The notes under the pieces were generated by a model. The model did not search any database. It worked only from the letters and a program-made list of their open reading frames with translations, and had not been told where the DNA came from. From Asterias amurensis (taxonomy: Eukaryota; Echinodermata; Asteroidea; Forcipulatida; Asteriidae): a stretch of 64,000 nucleotides of DNA. Positions 1 to 11,182 of this stretch are shown here, one piece after another; positions within the stretch are counted from its first letter, which is position 1; each line of letters starts with the position of its first letter. The translations under genes were made by a program, and so were the position numbers. The stretch lies in assembly GCF_032118995.1 (NCBI RefSeq), contig NC_092661.1:17769506-17833505 (forward strand), read 5' to 3'.

Positions 1-210
1 CTCGTCTTAGCTCGAGATAAGCCTTGACTTAACTCTATGTAAAATCCACCCCTTGGTTCTTTTTTTTGCACTACCAATCCTAGTAGCAGTATACAAGACC
101 TCGGCTAAAAATGTCCCATCCCATGTCTATGATTATGAGCTGTACAAATCAAGAAATAGTGATACAGTAACTAGACAACAATATTTATTCAAGCCATTGT
201 AAAATCACTG

Positions 211-280
211 GTTAGCTAGGGGATTCGAACCCACAACCAAGTGATTGCAAGTCCTGCAGTCTAACCGCTTGACCACATTA
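211..280 (-). repeat. tRNA-like SINE head in a GPN2-like intron
   Basis: On the minus strand this stretch has an A-box-like TGGTCAAGCGGTTAGACTG and a B-box-like GGTTCGAATCC at tRNA spacing. The anticodon stem does not pair well, so this is a tRNA-derived repeat head and not a working tRNA gene. Confidence 0.5.
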
Positions 281-355
281 ATTGCATGATCCAGTTGCAC
301 ACTGTTTATCCTGGATTGACCTATAATACATCTTTATGTGTTTTTACCCCTACAG

Positions 356-2515
356 CATTTAACCTTGACTTCTACACTGAGGTTCTGGACCTTCAATATC
401 TCCTACAGTACATGGAGGGTGATCAATTCTTAAAGAAATACAAGAAGCTAAATGAAGCCTTGATCGGTCTGGTCCAAGACTACAGCCTAGTCTCGTTTGT
501 TACTCTCAACATACAGGTTAGTGTTTACAGAACATTTCACTTTTCTTTTCAAGAAGAGTGTCCTTGTACATTCCAGTGCCTTTATGGCAGGCAAGATATT
601 ACACCTATCATAGGGTGCGTTCGTTTAGCTTCCCTGGGTCGACCCCGGTGTGTGGCATTTTTTTCTTCCCGGACGAACGTGGGTCATTATCTGCACACGT
701 TCGTCCTGGAAAAAAAAAACGTCACACACCGGGGTCGACCCAGGGAAGCTAAATGAACGCACCCATTGAGAGAAATTTTACATTTGGTATCAATGATTTC
801 CATGTAAGTTGTAGAGTAATTTGAATCGTTTGGTTTTATAGCTTGGTTATATATTTCGGTACAAAAGGTGTGAGATATGCCCCCTTCTTCATATTGCGCC
901 ACAGCACCTTGTAAACCATTACATGGTGCTATAAAATAAGAGGTTTCATTTTGAATAATATATCTCAAAATACCTTGCAGGAAAAAATACTGAGCACTGA
1001 CTTTGATACAGCCCTAGGGGTGTGTTACAGTGCTACACCATGTATATAAGAACCTAGTACTTGGTCAATAAACACAACTTTATGCTCAGCTCAGATACTA
1101 GCATTTTATAAGTGTCCATTGTTCCTAATACATCATTGGAAGTGTCGTGGCCGAGCACCGAATTCAAACTCTGGTGTTTTTGATCAGCAGAGTGTGGGTT
1201 CGATCCCCAGCCGTGACACTTGTGTCCTTAAGCAAGACACTTAACCATTGCTTTGTCCTTCGGATGGGACTTAAAGTCATTGGTCCCATGTGTTGTGTAA
1301 CCCATGTAAAAGAACCCAGTGCATTTATCGAAAAGAGAAGGGGTTCGCCCGGTGTTCCTGGCTGTGGCTTCTTAGTGCGCCGAAGCACCTTGTAAACCCT
1401 TATAAGGTGCTAAATAGTTGGGTCTCAGAATTCATCACTGTAATAATCTTTCTGTAAGTTTGTATATACTCAGCGCCTTGAGTACCTTGTTTGGTAGATA
1501 CGTGCGCTATAACAGACTTCGATATTATATTCTTGTGGGTCACAAACTTATAACTGTTAATAATTGTTTGTCTGTTACAGGACAGAGAAAGCACTCTAGA
1601 TGTTCTTAAGGTCATTGATAAAGCTAACGGTTACGTCTTTGGTGACTTGGAGGAACGCAACATGCAGACTCTTATGTCATGCGCAGTGGGTGCTGATTTT
1701 GAATACTTCAAATATCCTTTGAGAAATTATTAACAATTAAAACTAATAAGTTTACATTTTTCTTCCCTGAACAACAGCTGCCCCTTAACCATTTAGAGGC
1801 CATAGCAGCAACAAGCAGCTTGTACCAAAATGTCCATAGCAGCCACAAATGGCAGCAAGATTTGACCTACTTCCATCCTTGAAACCAAAGAGGTCAAAAT
1901 AAAGGTCATGTCCAGAATTAATACTTTTCAATATATCACATGGTTACACACTGTTTACATTTTTCACACAAAAACAAATTTATGTTTCATATTGTTTTTG
2001 CACACTTTTCTACTCACAATAAAATTCACCCAATCAGTTTCCCTTGTGGTCTATAACTTGATATTTGAAATACAAAAAGCAGCATTCCCTCAAGTTAATC
2101 CCCTGGCTGCCGCTTCCCAGGTTGTGTCGTAGACTTGGGTGTGGTCTCTGGCTACACGGCAGCTAACGTAGGGAGACCACCAACATAAAGCTAGAAAGCT
2201 CTTCGTTGGTATAGCGCCGGCATGTTAAACCAGAGGCTGTTATTTCAAAATCTGCTAGAGTAATTTTTATTCTTGGTTCAAATCAAATTTATTTATAATT
2301 AACCCGGGCAGTTTCCCTTGTGGTATAACTTGATATTTAAAAAAGATAATGAGTAAGCTCATGTCGTTAACGCTTTTGATTTTAGAGTACATGTAGATAT
2401 GTTTTCTTAACTAGAGATTACGACAGCTTCAGCGCAAGAGAAATATATGACTGAGGATAAACAAGTACCCAGTGTAAAGGAGCGTCATGAGGACAGAGGA
2501 ACTGAGGAAAGTTGA
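356..2515 (+). CDS. GPN2: GPN-loop GTPase 2 (GPN2-like), 3' part: last three coding exons
   Basis: Exons read at 356-516, 1581-1711 and 2422-2515 (stop TGA 2513-2515); upstream exons lie outside the window. The protein reads [20 protein letters not shown], then [20 protein letters not shown], then [20 protein letters not shown], and ends [40 protein letters not shown] and ANGY-FG match the C-terminal half of GPN2 as I know the family. GPN2 is a cytoplasmic GTPase that acts with GPN1 and GPN3 in assembly and nuclear import of RNA polymerase II; the GTP-binding motifs are upstream and not seen here. The first intron is GT-AG. The second is an AT-AC intron of U12 type, and without it the frame hits a stop at 1729-1731. 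The lysine codon is split AA|G across it and the frame continues for 30 codons. The first seen exon begins in phase 1. Confidence 0.9.
612..765. mobile_element. Foldback MITE, family GGGTGCGTTCG, copy 1
   Basis: A near-complete palindrome of about 154 bp: GGGTGCGTTCGTTTAGCTTC at the left end is the inverse of the right end at 746-765 apart from single changes. The arms contain CCCTGGGTCGACCCCGGTGT. It lies in the intron after the first GPN2-like exon. No transposase is coded. Related copies lie at 16207-16358 and 33908-34149. Confidence 0.8.
870..1490 (+). repeat. tRNA-derived SINE (GTGTCGTGGCCGAGC type) with a 3' fragment before it
   Basis: The main copy runs from about 1142 to 1480. It has a tRNA-like head (GTCGTGGCCGAGC, then GGGTTCGATCCCCAGCC), a body with AAGCAAGACACTTAACCATT, and a tail near GCACCTTGTAAACCCTTATA. 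A second tail fragment, ACAGCACCTTGTAAACCATT, is at about 900-920. Related pieces recur at 38513-38660, 54045-54770 and 58905-59125. Short open frames here belong to the repeat and not to a gene. Confidence 0.65.
1712..2421 (+). other. U12-type AT-AC intron in the GPN2-like gene
   Basis: The intron starts ATATCCTTTG at 1712, the consensus 5' splice site of AT-AC introns removed by the minor spliceosome. It ends AC at 2420-2421. The branch-site motif TTTTCTTAAC is at 2402-2411, 11 nt before the 3' end, the short spacing typical of U12 introns. Removing these 710 nt joins AA to G as a Lys codon and gives an open frame to the stop at 2513. No GT donor near 1711 gives a family-like protein. Confidence 0.9.
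2030..2345 (+). repeat. tRNA-like SINE flanked by a direct repeat, inside the U12 intron
   Basis: TTTCCCTTGTGGT followed by ATAACTTGATATTT occurs at about 2037-2066 and again at 2311-2338. Between them is a degenerate tRNA-like body (about 2189-2257, with TTGGTATAGCGCCGGCATGT). The same end sequence, inverted, lies near 18136-18160, 34750 and 38105-38175. The whole unit sits within the AT-AC intron. Confidence 0.55.
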
Positions 2516-3946
2516 CAGTAAGAACTATCCGCATTATCCCAATGTTCCTGAATCCATCAAGTTCTAGCTGCAATTTGTATATCAAACACCACTTCTATGG
2601 ATTCTGATGGATTTGGCATGCCTTGTGAGTTCAGATTTGAACAATCTCTGGTACAATGACTTCCTTAGTCACAAGTTAATGCTTAATTAATTTGAATTCC
2701 TCGGACTATAGAGACAGTTGCTTCGTCACATGATTCGGGGCAAGCTTTTGTATAGCAACCTCTAGATGACTAAACCCTGGTATCATTGTGCCCTACACAT
2801 CCATTTAGAATTGTGTATTGGTTTTTGCCTTCGATATAGAACCCCTTTTCTTCAGCTATAATGTACACAGTCCCCCAAGGATCCATTTTGAGCCCTTCTG
2901 CTTCCAGTACCATTCTGTATAAAGTCAACTTCTAAACATATTGGTAAGACCAAGGTCAAGCAAAGCTGCATCTTTGTGGTTATCAGACATTATTAGACGC
3001 ATTAAACAAATGAACTTTCAAGGCCAATTGAGATGCCATAAACATCACTGTCTCCCTGGGCGTACTTCAAGATGTAAAGTAAGGTACTATACCCATAGCA
3101 ACCAATGGACTATCCCATAGAAACCAATGTACTCTACCCATAGCAACAGAGGCTTCTTGATACCTAGACGTCTAGGTCCAATATTAGTATGGGCTGATAT
3201 ATAACAAATATTGACTGCTTTACTCATGCTGTACTCATGCTGTTGTTAACACACCGAGGATCACCTCAGGAGTTGTAGTTTTAAACAGCACTTGAAGCAG
3301 TCAGTATTCAGTATTTTTACATTATCCCCCCCCCCGATTTACTCTCTCCTATCCCCTCCCCTCACACACACACCTTGATTCATAATTTATTCATAGCCCA
3401 TAGTACATCTCCTCCTAATTGGCTCACAGACCCTAGCACTGTCCAACCCTTTTCTTTCATTATGAATATTTAATGACTTATTGATACTTGGACTTTTCCA
3501 ATCCTTTGCTTCAGTGGTAACTTCAATAACTTCTTTCTTAGCAAAAGTCCATTGTTGTTTTGGAATGCTGGTTTGCATGCTGTGAATAGACAATACAGTA
3601 TCAATAGTCATGTTAGGTACTTTGGCTGTGTTTATTGGCAGCAAAGTAAATGGGATTTAACTACTGCATTCAAGCAGGAGGTTAGGAGGGCTGACCAAAT
3701 TTGCAAAGTCACACAATTAACTCCTCTCATGATATTAAAGGGGCTGTGTTATGATCAAAGCTGGCTGATGGCCATACATGGAATTATAAACTTTCACCCA
3801 GTTACTTCCTGCATGTGCCCTCCCTCCATGTCATAATAATTATGTGGAGATGAGCATGCATGTGTGAAGTAACGTGGCGAGAGTTTATAACTCCATATAC
3901 AGCCACCCACAGGCCTGCTTTAATCATGACAACACAGTCTCTTTAA

Positions 3947-4310
3947 AGGTTGTGGACACTATTGGTAATTACTCAAAATAATTTTTAGCATAAAACTTTA
4001 CTTTGTAACGAGTAATGGAGAGCTGTTGATAGTATAAAACAGTGTAAGAAACGGCTCCCTCTGAAGTGACGTAGTTTTCCAGAAAGAAGTAAATTTCCAC
4101 GAATTTGATTTTGAGACCTCAGATTTAGAATTTGAGGTCTCGAAATCAAGCATCTGAAAGCACACAACTTCGTGTGACAAGGGTGTTTTTTCTTTCATTA
4201 TTATCTCGCAACTTCGATGACCGATTGAGCTCAAATTTTCACAGGTTTTGTTATTTTTTGCATATGTTGAGATACACCAAGTGAGAAGACTGGTCTTTGA
4301 CAATTACCAA
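3947..4310 (+). mobile_element. TTAA-flanked MITE (family A), 3' end lost
   Basis: Preceded by TTAA at 3943-3946, then a degenerate left end TGTGGACACTATTGGTAATT. The body contains GAAACGGCTCCCTCTGAAGT and TTGAGGTCTCGAAATCAAGC, shared by about 16 copies in this window. It stops after GACAATTACCAA without the usual right end. Confidence 0.75.
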
Positions 4311-4495
4311 GTTAAGACAGTTCTATTTTTTAGCAGATAAATATTTTAAGGAGAAAGGGGCGGAAAAGTAATGTATAATTAATTAGGGAGGGGGCTAGTT
4401 GGTTGTAGAATGCTGAGAATTAAAAATGAAACCAAAATTGTTTTAAATAACTTGGGTTATGTTTCTGTTTTTGTTTTGTATTATACTTTATGCTG

Positions 4496-4501
4496 TTTGT
4501 T

Positions 4502-4562
<61 letters not shown>

Positions 4563-4569
4563 GCCTGCC

Positions 4570-4628
<59 letters not shown>

Positions 4629-4634
4629 TTGCCT
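4496..4634. repeat. GTCT tetranucleotide microsatellite
   Basis: Roughly 30 GTCT units with a short GCCT interruption at 4562-4570, starting and ending in GTTT units. It lies about 310 bp upstream of the HUNK-like start codon. The long Cys-Leu-Ser-Val frames across it are artefacts of the repeat. Confidence 0.95.
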
Positions 4635-4947
4635 GTTTATGTGTTGTTGTTTGCATCAGGGGGGCGGAGGAGTGAAATGTTACACTCCTTAAAACTACCT
4701 TGAACATGATTGTATCCTGGTTTAGTTAACTACACAATGTATACAGTTATGTGCTAATGATTTGCCTTATCTAGGAGGTACTGTGTAAGCCAGATTATAA
4801 AAGGGTGATTACATTGATTATTTCAGTGATCAATACACCCAATTCTTTGTCATATCGATCACGCATATAACTGCACCTAAAGTTGCGTTGCTATGCTGAG
4901 GGAAGCTTTAGGGGTATGTCAACTTGTTCAGTTGATTGGATCCCGCA

Positions 4948-7900
4948 ATGGCGAACGGGACCGCGGTCCCAGAATCTAGCCAAGTTGACCGGGGCCCAAG
5001 GCCCTTGACTCGCCCAGCTCTGCGACGCTCTGACACCCGTACCATGGACCGACCGGCAGTTGCCGTCCGTAAACGGGTAGGAGGGTATGTGGTTGGAGAT
5101 ACAGTAGGTGAGGGCTCGTTCGGTAAGGTCCGGATGGGTACACACACCGATACAGAAGAAAGGGTAAGCTTGGACTTAGTTTCCTTTTTGATAGAACACA
5201 GCCAAAATGTTGGTTATCGAAGAGCTCAAATAATCCCACCTTCTTAGGTCAAATGGTTTGAGTGTTTGCTATTACCTTTACCCATTTAGAAGCTAGTCAT
5301 GCCTTTGTAGTTTTTCCTTTTTTTATTTTTTATTTAAGTACAGCTTTTGAAAATATTACTTTGAGCACATTTCACTCGTTGGTAATGATATTTTGTAAAC
5401 AAAACAAATATGGGGAGAAAATAGCCGTTGTTGATTTAATAAAACTAAGATTTGGCCGCCTAGACCCCTTCAGGCCCTATTCATTGAACTGACAATAGTT
5501 TTTACAGTGTTTTGGGGGCAGCCAGTTTGTTTCCATCGATTCAAACCAATGTAACTAAACCAAGGCTAGCAGTAAAACACGAGAGTTGGTCCCTGATGGC
5601 TATTTCGCGTCATCCAGGAAACATGACGCACAATTAACTTTTGTAAACTTTGGTAACTCCTTTTTATTTCATTCGTACAACAGATACAATTTGCAAATAA
5701 TTTTGAGTAACACTATAAAACAAAGGTCTAATGCGGGGTTCGAATCAAATCCATACTACAATTATGTTGTTCGACGCAGAGACTAAATTCCACTTTCAAT
5801 TATTTAAAATTTTTATTTCAGGTTGCTATGAAAATCATTGACAAGAGACTTGTAGCAAAACGCGAGTACGTTCGGAAGAACCTTCGCCGTGAAGCGGTGG
5901 TCCTACAACGGCTAAGTCATCCGAACATCATCCGCCTGTACGAGGTGTTGGAAACATCTAATAACTACTACTTGGTTATGGAGTTCGCTGAAGGAGGTCC
6001 CTTCATGAAATATCTTTGCGAGAGGAAGAAATTAAGCGAGAGGGAGACGAGGAAATTTATGCGGCAGTTAGTGTCCGCTGTGGAGTTTATGCACCAGGCT
6101 GACGTGGTCCATAGGTTCGTGTTAAAAATCTTCTTTGTTGATCTTTAAATGCAAAGTGAACCTTTGATTTTTTTTTGATCCTATTAAATTAAGATATATA
6201 CAACGAAAATAAAGTGTTTAAATTTCGTTTCAAAAGGTGGTGGCGTTATTGAGATATGCCTATGGCGGGAAATCTGGAGTGGTTCTTGATGCAATTAACT
6301 TGTTTCTCTTTTTTTAATCATTTGCAGAGATATTAAAGTCGAAAACTTTCTCTTAGATGAAGATATGAATTTAAAAGTAATAGGTGAGTGTATGTTTTAA
6401 GATCAGTAACGACAAGTAAGTTTATCCAAACCCTAAAAAAATAAATGTTGTACAAATTTGCACATGAAAGAAAATCGTTCAACGAACCTGTGTTTTAGTT
6501 ATGCGACGGCTTTTATAATAATATTAGTCAGTGTTGGTGTTAGTTATGCGAAATGGAAACGGCTTCTATAATTTATGAAGACTGGCCAAATATTTTCTGT
6601 TATTCAGAGGTTATTTTGTTTTTGAGTCAAATATACCCCAAACGACCCAGATACAAAGTTTAATACTGGTTTAAATAACACTTGTTTCTACAAAGTGATT
6701 ACACTGGTGGTATTTTAACACTCTATGAAAGCATCTATAATGTGGCAACACACATGGTGTCAATTTCAAACCCCAATTTGTGCAGTGTATGGCCTGTTTT
6801 TCAAAATCAGGGTCAAGTCTCAAACCGGAAAGTATGACCTTTTGGGGGTTGTGTCTCTTCCGTAAATATCGTTATTGTCCACTTATACAAACAATTACAT
6901 TTATTATATCACATTATTTACATTATTTCGTTTACCAATGTTTACCAGATTTTGGACTCAGTAATATCATGGGTTCCGACGGCTTGCTGAAGACACAGTG
7001 TGGTTCACCAGCATACGCCGCTCCAGAGATTTTCTGTAATGCTAGCTATGGACCTGCTGTCGACGTGTGGAGTATGTACGTAAAATATGATTATATTTTT
7101 ATGTGACTTTTCACTCTTAGTCAATGCATCATTGTAAAACATGCACTAAATTCATAAAAAATGTTAAAGCTGACGGCCTGATTTTCACCGAAATAATTTT
7201 TGATGAAGAAAGAGAAGATAGTTTTTTTGTTTTGAACGAATTTTGACAGATGATGTTGTTTTCAAAACGAAAAATGCACTGACATCTTTGCATAAAATGC
7301 CAAATAACGTGAGATACTGTTGAGATGTTTTTTGTGTACATTTTTTAAAGACACTGGACACTATAATTGGTAATTGTCAAAGACTAGTCTCCTCACTTGT
7401 TGTATCTTAACGTAAAATGCATAAAATAACCTGTGAAAATTTGAACTCAATTGGTCGTCATCAAAGTTTCGAGATAATAATGGAAGAAAATAACACCCTA
7501 ACTAATCTTGTCACACGAAGTTGTGTGCTTTCAGATGCTTGATTTCGGGACCTCAAACTCTAATTCTGAGGTCTCGAAATCAAATTCGTGAAAAATTACT
7601 TCTTTCTCGAAAACTATGTTACTTCTGAGGGAGCTGTTTTCCTTAAAAACTGAATGTACTTCTCATTAACGCTAATATGACCAAATCTTTTGCCAGAGGT
7701 GTGAACATGTTCGCTATGCTTACGGGTGAGCTCCCATTTACTGTCGATCCACCAACAAACATGACGAAACTCCATGCAAAGATCATGCAAGGCTGTACCA
7801 TACCACAACATCTCACACGTGGTAAGATATACAGGGTACTGACTGTGGGGTTTTGTGGGACCAGTTTGGCTCGATTATATAAAGAGCTTAGAATTTATCT

Positions 7901-10627
7901 TAACCATCAATCACTCTTAAAGTGAGATGTCACAACAGAAGTCACATGGTAACATTGACAACTCATTTTAAGATGAATCTAGTGATTTGGGAAAGCGGAG
8001 TGTAGAAACAAAGTAACTGCATACCAATGACGTCACCAACGCACCATCCCAATGACCCAGTTTAGCTTCCGTGAGCTGTACAGGGATTGCTTTACTCAAG
8101 ACTCAATACTCATGAATGATTATCATAAATTAGTTATACATTAAGTCTCATTTTGGAGAAGCGTTTCTTTTCAAGGATATACAACATCCCATGGGTGTTC
8201 ACGTGCTTGAAATATGTTACGGGAAAACAAGGATACAGCAGATAGCAAGTGTGTTTGCGCCATAAGCAGATTCCCCGGGTGTAGTGCGTATTTTAGTTAA
8301 TGTGCACCATAATATTTACTTATAAAAATGGCAGACGATGCATGGGCAAACTGTAGCCGCTTGATGTAGGCCAACGTCAGTTCCATGGTCAATGCCTAAC
8401 TTTCCGCTTGTATGAGATAAGGTTTTACATTTAGCAGCTCTATTTATAACTCCTTCAATGAAAGACCGACCCGTAAATCTTTCAAACTATTTTCGTTTGA
8501 AATAACTCTCGATAAAACTTTTTTTTTTTATTCCTTTTAGAATGTAAAGACCTATTGGGTAAGCTTCTCACAGCTGACGAAAAAGAAAGAATCTCACTTT
8601 GTGACGTCATGCGCCATCCCTGGATAAACAGAGGCTACACGCGCAGACTGTACCCGTCAGAGTTTCCCAACAGACTCACCAATGAGCAGCTGGACACCAG
8701 TGTTATTTCGTCCCTGGTATCCGGCGGATTCACCGAGTCTGTCATCAGGGACGCGGTTACCCAGAACAGACCCATCGCGGAGACGGCTGGGTATCATCTA
8801 CTACGCAAGCGCGTTTCTAACGGATGGGGTTTTCCAGATGGGAGACTATCGGTTACAAATAACCAACTTGGTAGTCCTGCTGAGGAGGTTGTCGACCTCG
8901 AATCAACTTCGCTTATTTTCACCCCTGCACCTCCTCCGGCCGCCGGTGGGTCTTCTCGACCATGCAGCAGCCGCTCGCGCCCCGGGAGCAGCCGTCGCTC
9001 CCGGCCTAGCAGTAGCGTCACGAAACACGACAGGGCCAAATCCCAGCTGGCAGCTAAACCGAACACAATCGAACAGGAAAACAGATTAAAGAGTACCCAC
9101 GCAAGTGATCCGAAAATCCCAGTCCCACTTCTTTCAATTGATGCCCGGAAAAGCAAGCCCACTCCCCGTGAGGATCCACCCACGCGCGAGATAGTCCTCG
9201 AGGACATGCGGAAGAAACTGTCTCATTATCTCGAGAAAGAAGTCAAGAACAATGAAATAAACACCAAAGACAACAATCCTGTTATTGTTATAAGCAGATC
9301 CATAGGTGAGAATTACAGCTCAGACAGACAAAGACACAGACAAGCAATCGAGATAGAAGATATTGTAGAGACTTTAAGTATACAAACCGTGTGTGACTCG
9401 AACATTTCAAGTGGGAGTCCGAGGAAACACGTCCCCAAACCAGACATCGAGACACAGGTGATGGGGCCAAGTGGTGCGAGTCCCCCCATGAAAACTGCCG
9501 CACAGAGAGGCTGCATGATCATCGTCAACGGGAAACTTGCAAAGGGGGATCTTTTCTCAGAAGACACCTTGAAGAAACGGTCCGCCTGGACGTCTGATGC
9601 GTTCCGGGAAAGCCCAACTCCGAGCGTCCGGTCTAGGGCACTGCGAAGGGGGCCTGGTGTCATGCATCGTTCGCAAACTGATCCGGGTCAAGGGTACCCA
9701 TCTATGACGCTGGAGCCCAATCGGGAATCACTCAGCAGGATGCTGAAGAATAGAGATACCCACGCACCATATCAAAGTCATGGTGGGTTTTATTCAGACT
9801 TGGGCATAGCCATTTACAATTTATCATCCTGCCACCATCTTGGTCATGTTCCCTAAATCTAAAATAATATATATAGTCATCGTTATAAAAATGAACTAGA
9901 CTCTATAGGCCCTTCCAGCCTCGGTTTGAATACCTTGATTTGAGTGTGGGAGAAAATAAAGATGGACGCATCAAGATAAATGTCTATAGGCTGGACTCAG
10001 TATACATAAACGGATATTATTAGATTATACTAAAGTGTAACCGGTCAGCGTTGTGATCCATATTCGACCTTCTGAACAATCGCACTTATTGTTTGACAGT
10101 TTCACTCTTCCCGCTATGCACAATCTCAGCAAAACAAAATGAATACTCAGTGAACCAGTCAGTGGTGGGGTTGGGTGGGGCTTTTTGTGGGAGGGGGTGC
10201 TAATGCATTTTTGCTGTGCATTACGAGTAATAGTGTTCTAAAATACAGAACAAAATGTCAGACTTGTGCTCTTTAGCACAACAAGAATGTACATCAGGTA
10301 ACAAAGTAATGTTTATTTTGTATTTCACTTTCCACAGGTGCTTTTCCCGCCCATCGTCTTGGTCTCTACTATTCCGTAACCAGACCACAACATCATTATC
10401 CAGGTACTCCACACGAAAGCCGACGCGGTGGGAACCAGACTACACGAACAAGATCACACACCGCCCCAAACGGTAGATCGGTGCCAGGTGTTCATCTCCG
10501 TCACGGACCATCAACTTTACGGAGCGCGCATTTTTCCGGGAATAAAAGACTCGATTCTGGGAACTTGGGTCCTGGAAGTGATTTGTCCCTGCCGAAGATA
10601 AATACGTATAGAGTCGGTTGTCAATAA
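4948..10627 (+). CDS. HUNK: HUNK-like AMPK-family Ser/Thr kinase, complete, seven exons
   Basis: Exons: 4948-5163, 5822-6114, 6328-6383, 6949-7075, 7697-7821, 8541-9782 and 10338-10627 (stop 10625-10627), phase kept throughout, about 782 aa (human HUNK is about 714). Kinase motifs seen: glycine loop GEGSFGKV 54-61, VAMK Lys76, helix-C Glu96, HRDIKVEN 169-176, DFG 189-191, [12 protein letters not shown] with activation-loop Thr204 (the LKB1-type site of AMPK relatives), [15 protein letters not shown], and domain end near HPWI. YYLVME and the stretch [16 protein letters not shown] favour HUNK over MARK or SNRK. A UBA-like segment (about 318-362) follows, then a long Ser/Pro/Arg-rich tail. By family this is a cytoplasmic Ser/Thr kinase. 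I chose the ATG at 4948 (CGCAATGG context). The last splice (9782 to 10338) is inferred from donor, acceptor, phase and an open frame of 95 codons ending RVGCQ. If it is not spliced, the frame stops at 9854-9856. Confidence 0.87.
7349..7643 (-). mobile_element. TTAA-type MITE (family A), truncated, in HUNK intron 4
   Basis: Starts after TTAA at 7345-7348 with AGACACTGGACACTATAATT, then runs in the inverted orientation (GTCAAAGACTAGTCTCCTCA) and breaks off after GAGGGAGCTGTTTTCC. It ends about 50 bp before the exon 5 acceptor at 7696. Confidence 0.7.
7822..8540 (+). other. HUNK-like intron 5
   Basis: A GT-AG intron (GTAAGATA ... TTCCTTTTAG) of 719 bp. I see no repeat family or gene in it. The 5' end translates a little way past exon 5 and then stops. 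Confidence 0.6.
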
Positions 10628-10671
10628 ACCTTTCATGCCGACACCGTCGGCCTTTTCAAAACAATGCCTTG

Positions 10672-10873
10672 GGCTCGGGGCCCAATTTCATAAAGCCTGT
10701 AAGTACACAAAACTTGCTAATCACATAAAAGTATTGCTTAGCAGAAACAGGTTACCAATCAAAATTACAATAAGTTTGCATTGTTGTGGCTGGTGCCCAA
10801 CTAAATTGTTGCTTAGCAAGGAAACTCGTCAAGCAGTAGTCTCTGCTGAACAGCTTTACGAATTGGGCCCTGG
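10672..10873. mobile_element. Short MITE-like repeat with GGGCCCAATTTCATAAAGC ends
   Basis: Begins GGGGCCCAATTTCATAAAGC and ends with the approximate inverse CAGCTTTACGAATTGGGCCC, enclosing repeated TTGCTTAGCA words. Similar units, more or less decayed, occur at about 34330-34502, 46825-46985, 52785-52970, 57400-57530, 59490-59735, 61710-61800 and 62430-62572. Confidence 0.6.
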
Positions 10874-11176
10874 TATTCTCGGCACATCTGTTCACTCACT
10901 CTGGGTATTCTGTGCCCCCCCCCCTCCGCCCCCCACCCCCCATGCGGCAAACTGTGTACGGGTGACATTATGTCGATTCGCCCTGTAAACTTGCACCAGA
11001 ATATTTCTCCTTCAAGCCTCAGTTTGGACGGAAAAGTAATATGGATGCCCCTAGGAATAACGCATCGGATAACCGACATTGTTTTGTCATAATTACATGT
11101 TTGTAATGTGTACTGGCTGTCCACATGAATGAGCTAGATTATTAAACTCTTGTATCTTCGTTTTTTACATTGCGAG

Positions 11177-11182
11177 AATAAA
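11177..11182 (+). terminator. Candidate poly(A) signal of the HUNK-like gene
   Basis: AATAAA 550 bp after the stop codon. ATTAAA at 11141 is an alternative. Motif only; no cDNA evidence. Confidence 0.3.

Larger units (their letters stand above)
2516..4947 (+). other. GPN2-HUNK intergenic stretch, including the presumed GPN2 3' UTR
   Basis: No coding exon is seen here. An ATTAAA at 3001-3006 is a possible weak poly(A) signal for GPN2. The stretch holds a TTAA-type MITE at 3947-4310 and a GTCT microsatellite at 4496-4634. Open frames are short and unlike known proteins. Confidence 0.5.

Noticed and set aside
1164..1395. Frames of about 75-82 codons on both strands
   Set aside because: They lie wholly in a tRNA-derived SINE.
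4410..4707. Open frames in several registers on both strands coding Cys-Leu-Ser-Val or Gln-Thr-Asp-Arg repeats
   Set aside because: They are translations of the GTCT microsatellite; no family, start context or splice sites support a gene.
4936..4947. Upstream TTG as start of the HUNK-like kinase
   Set aside because: Non-ATG start in an animal gene with a well-placed ATG at 4948; no reason to prefer it.
9783..9856. Exon 6 of the HUNK-like gene ending at the stop 9854-9856 as the main form
   Set aside because: The last codons lose the composition of the tail, while a matching donor, acceptor and phase lead to a long open final exon; kept only as a possible alternative.
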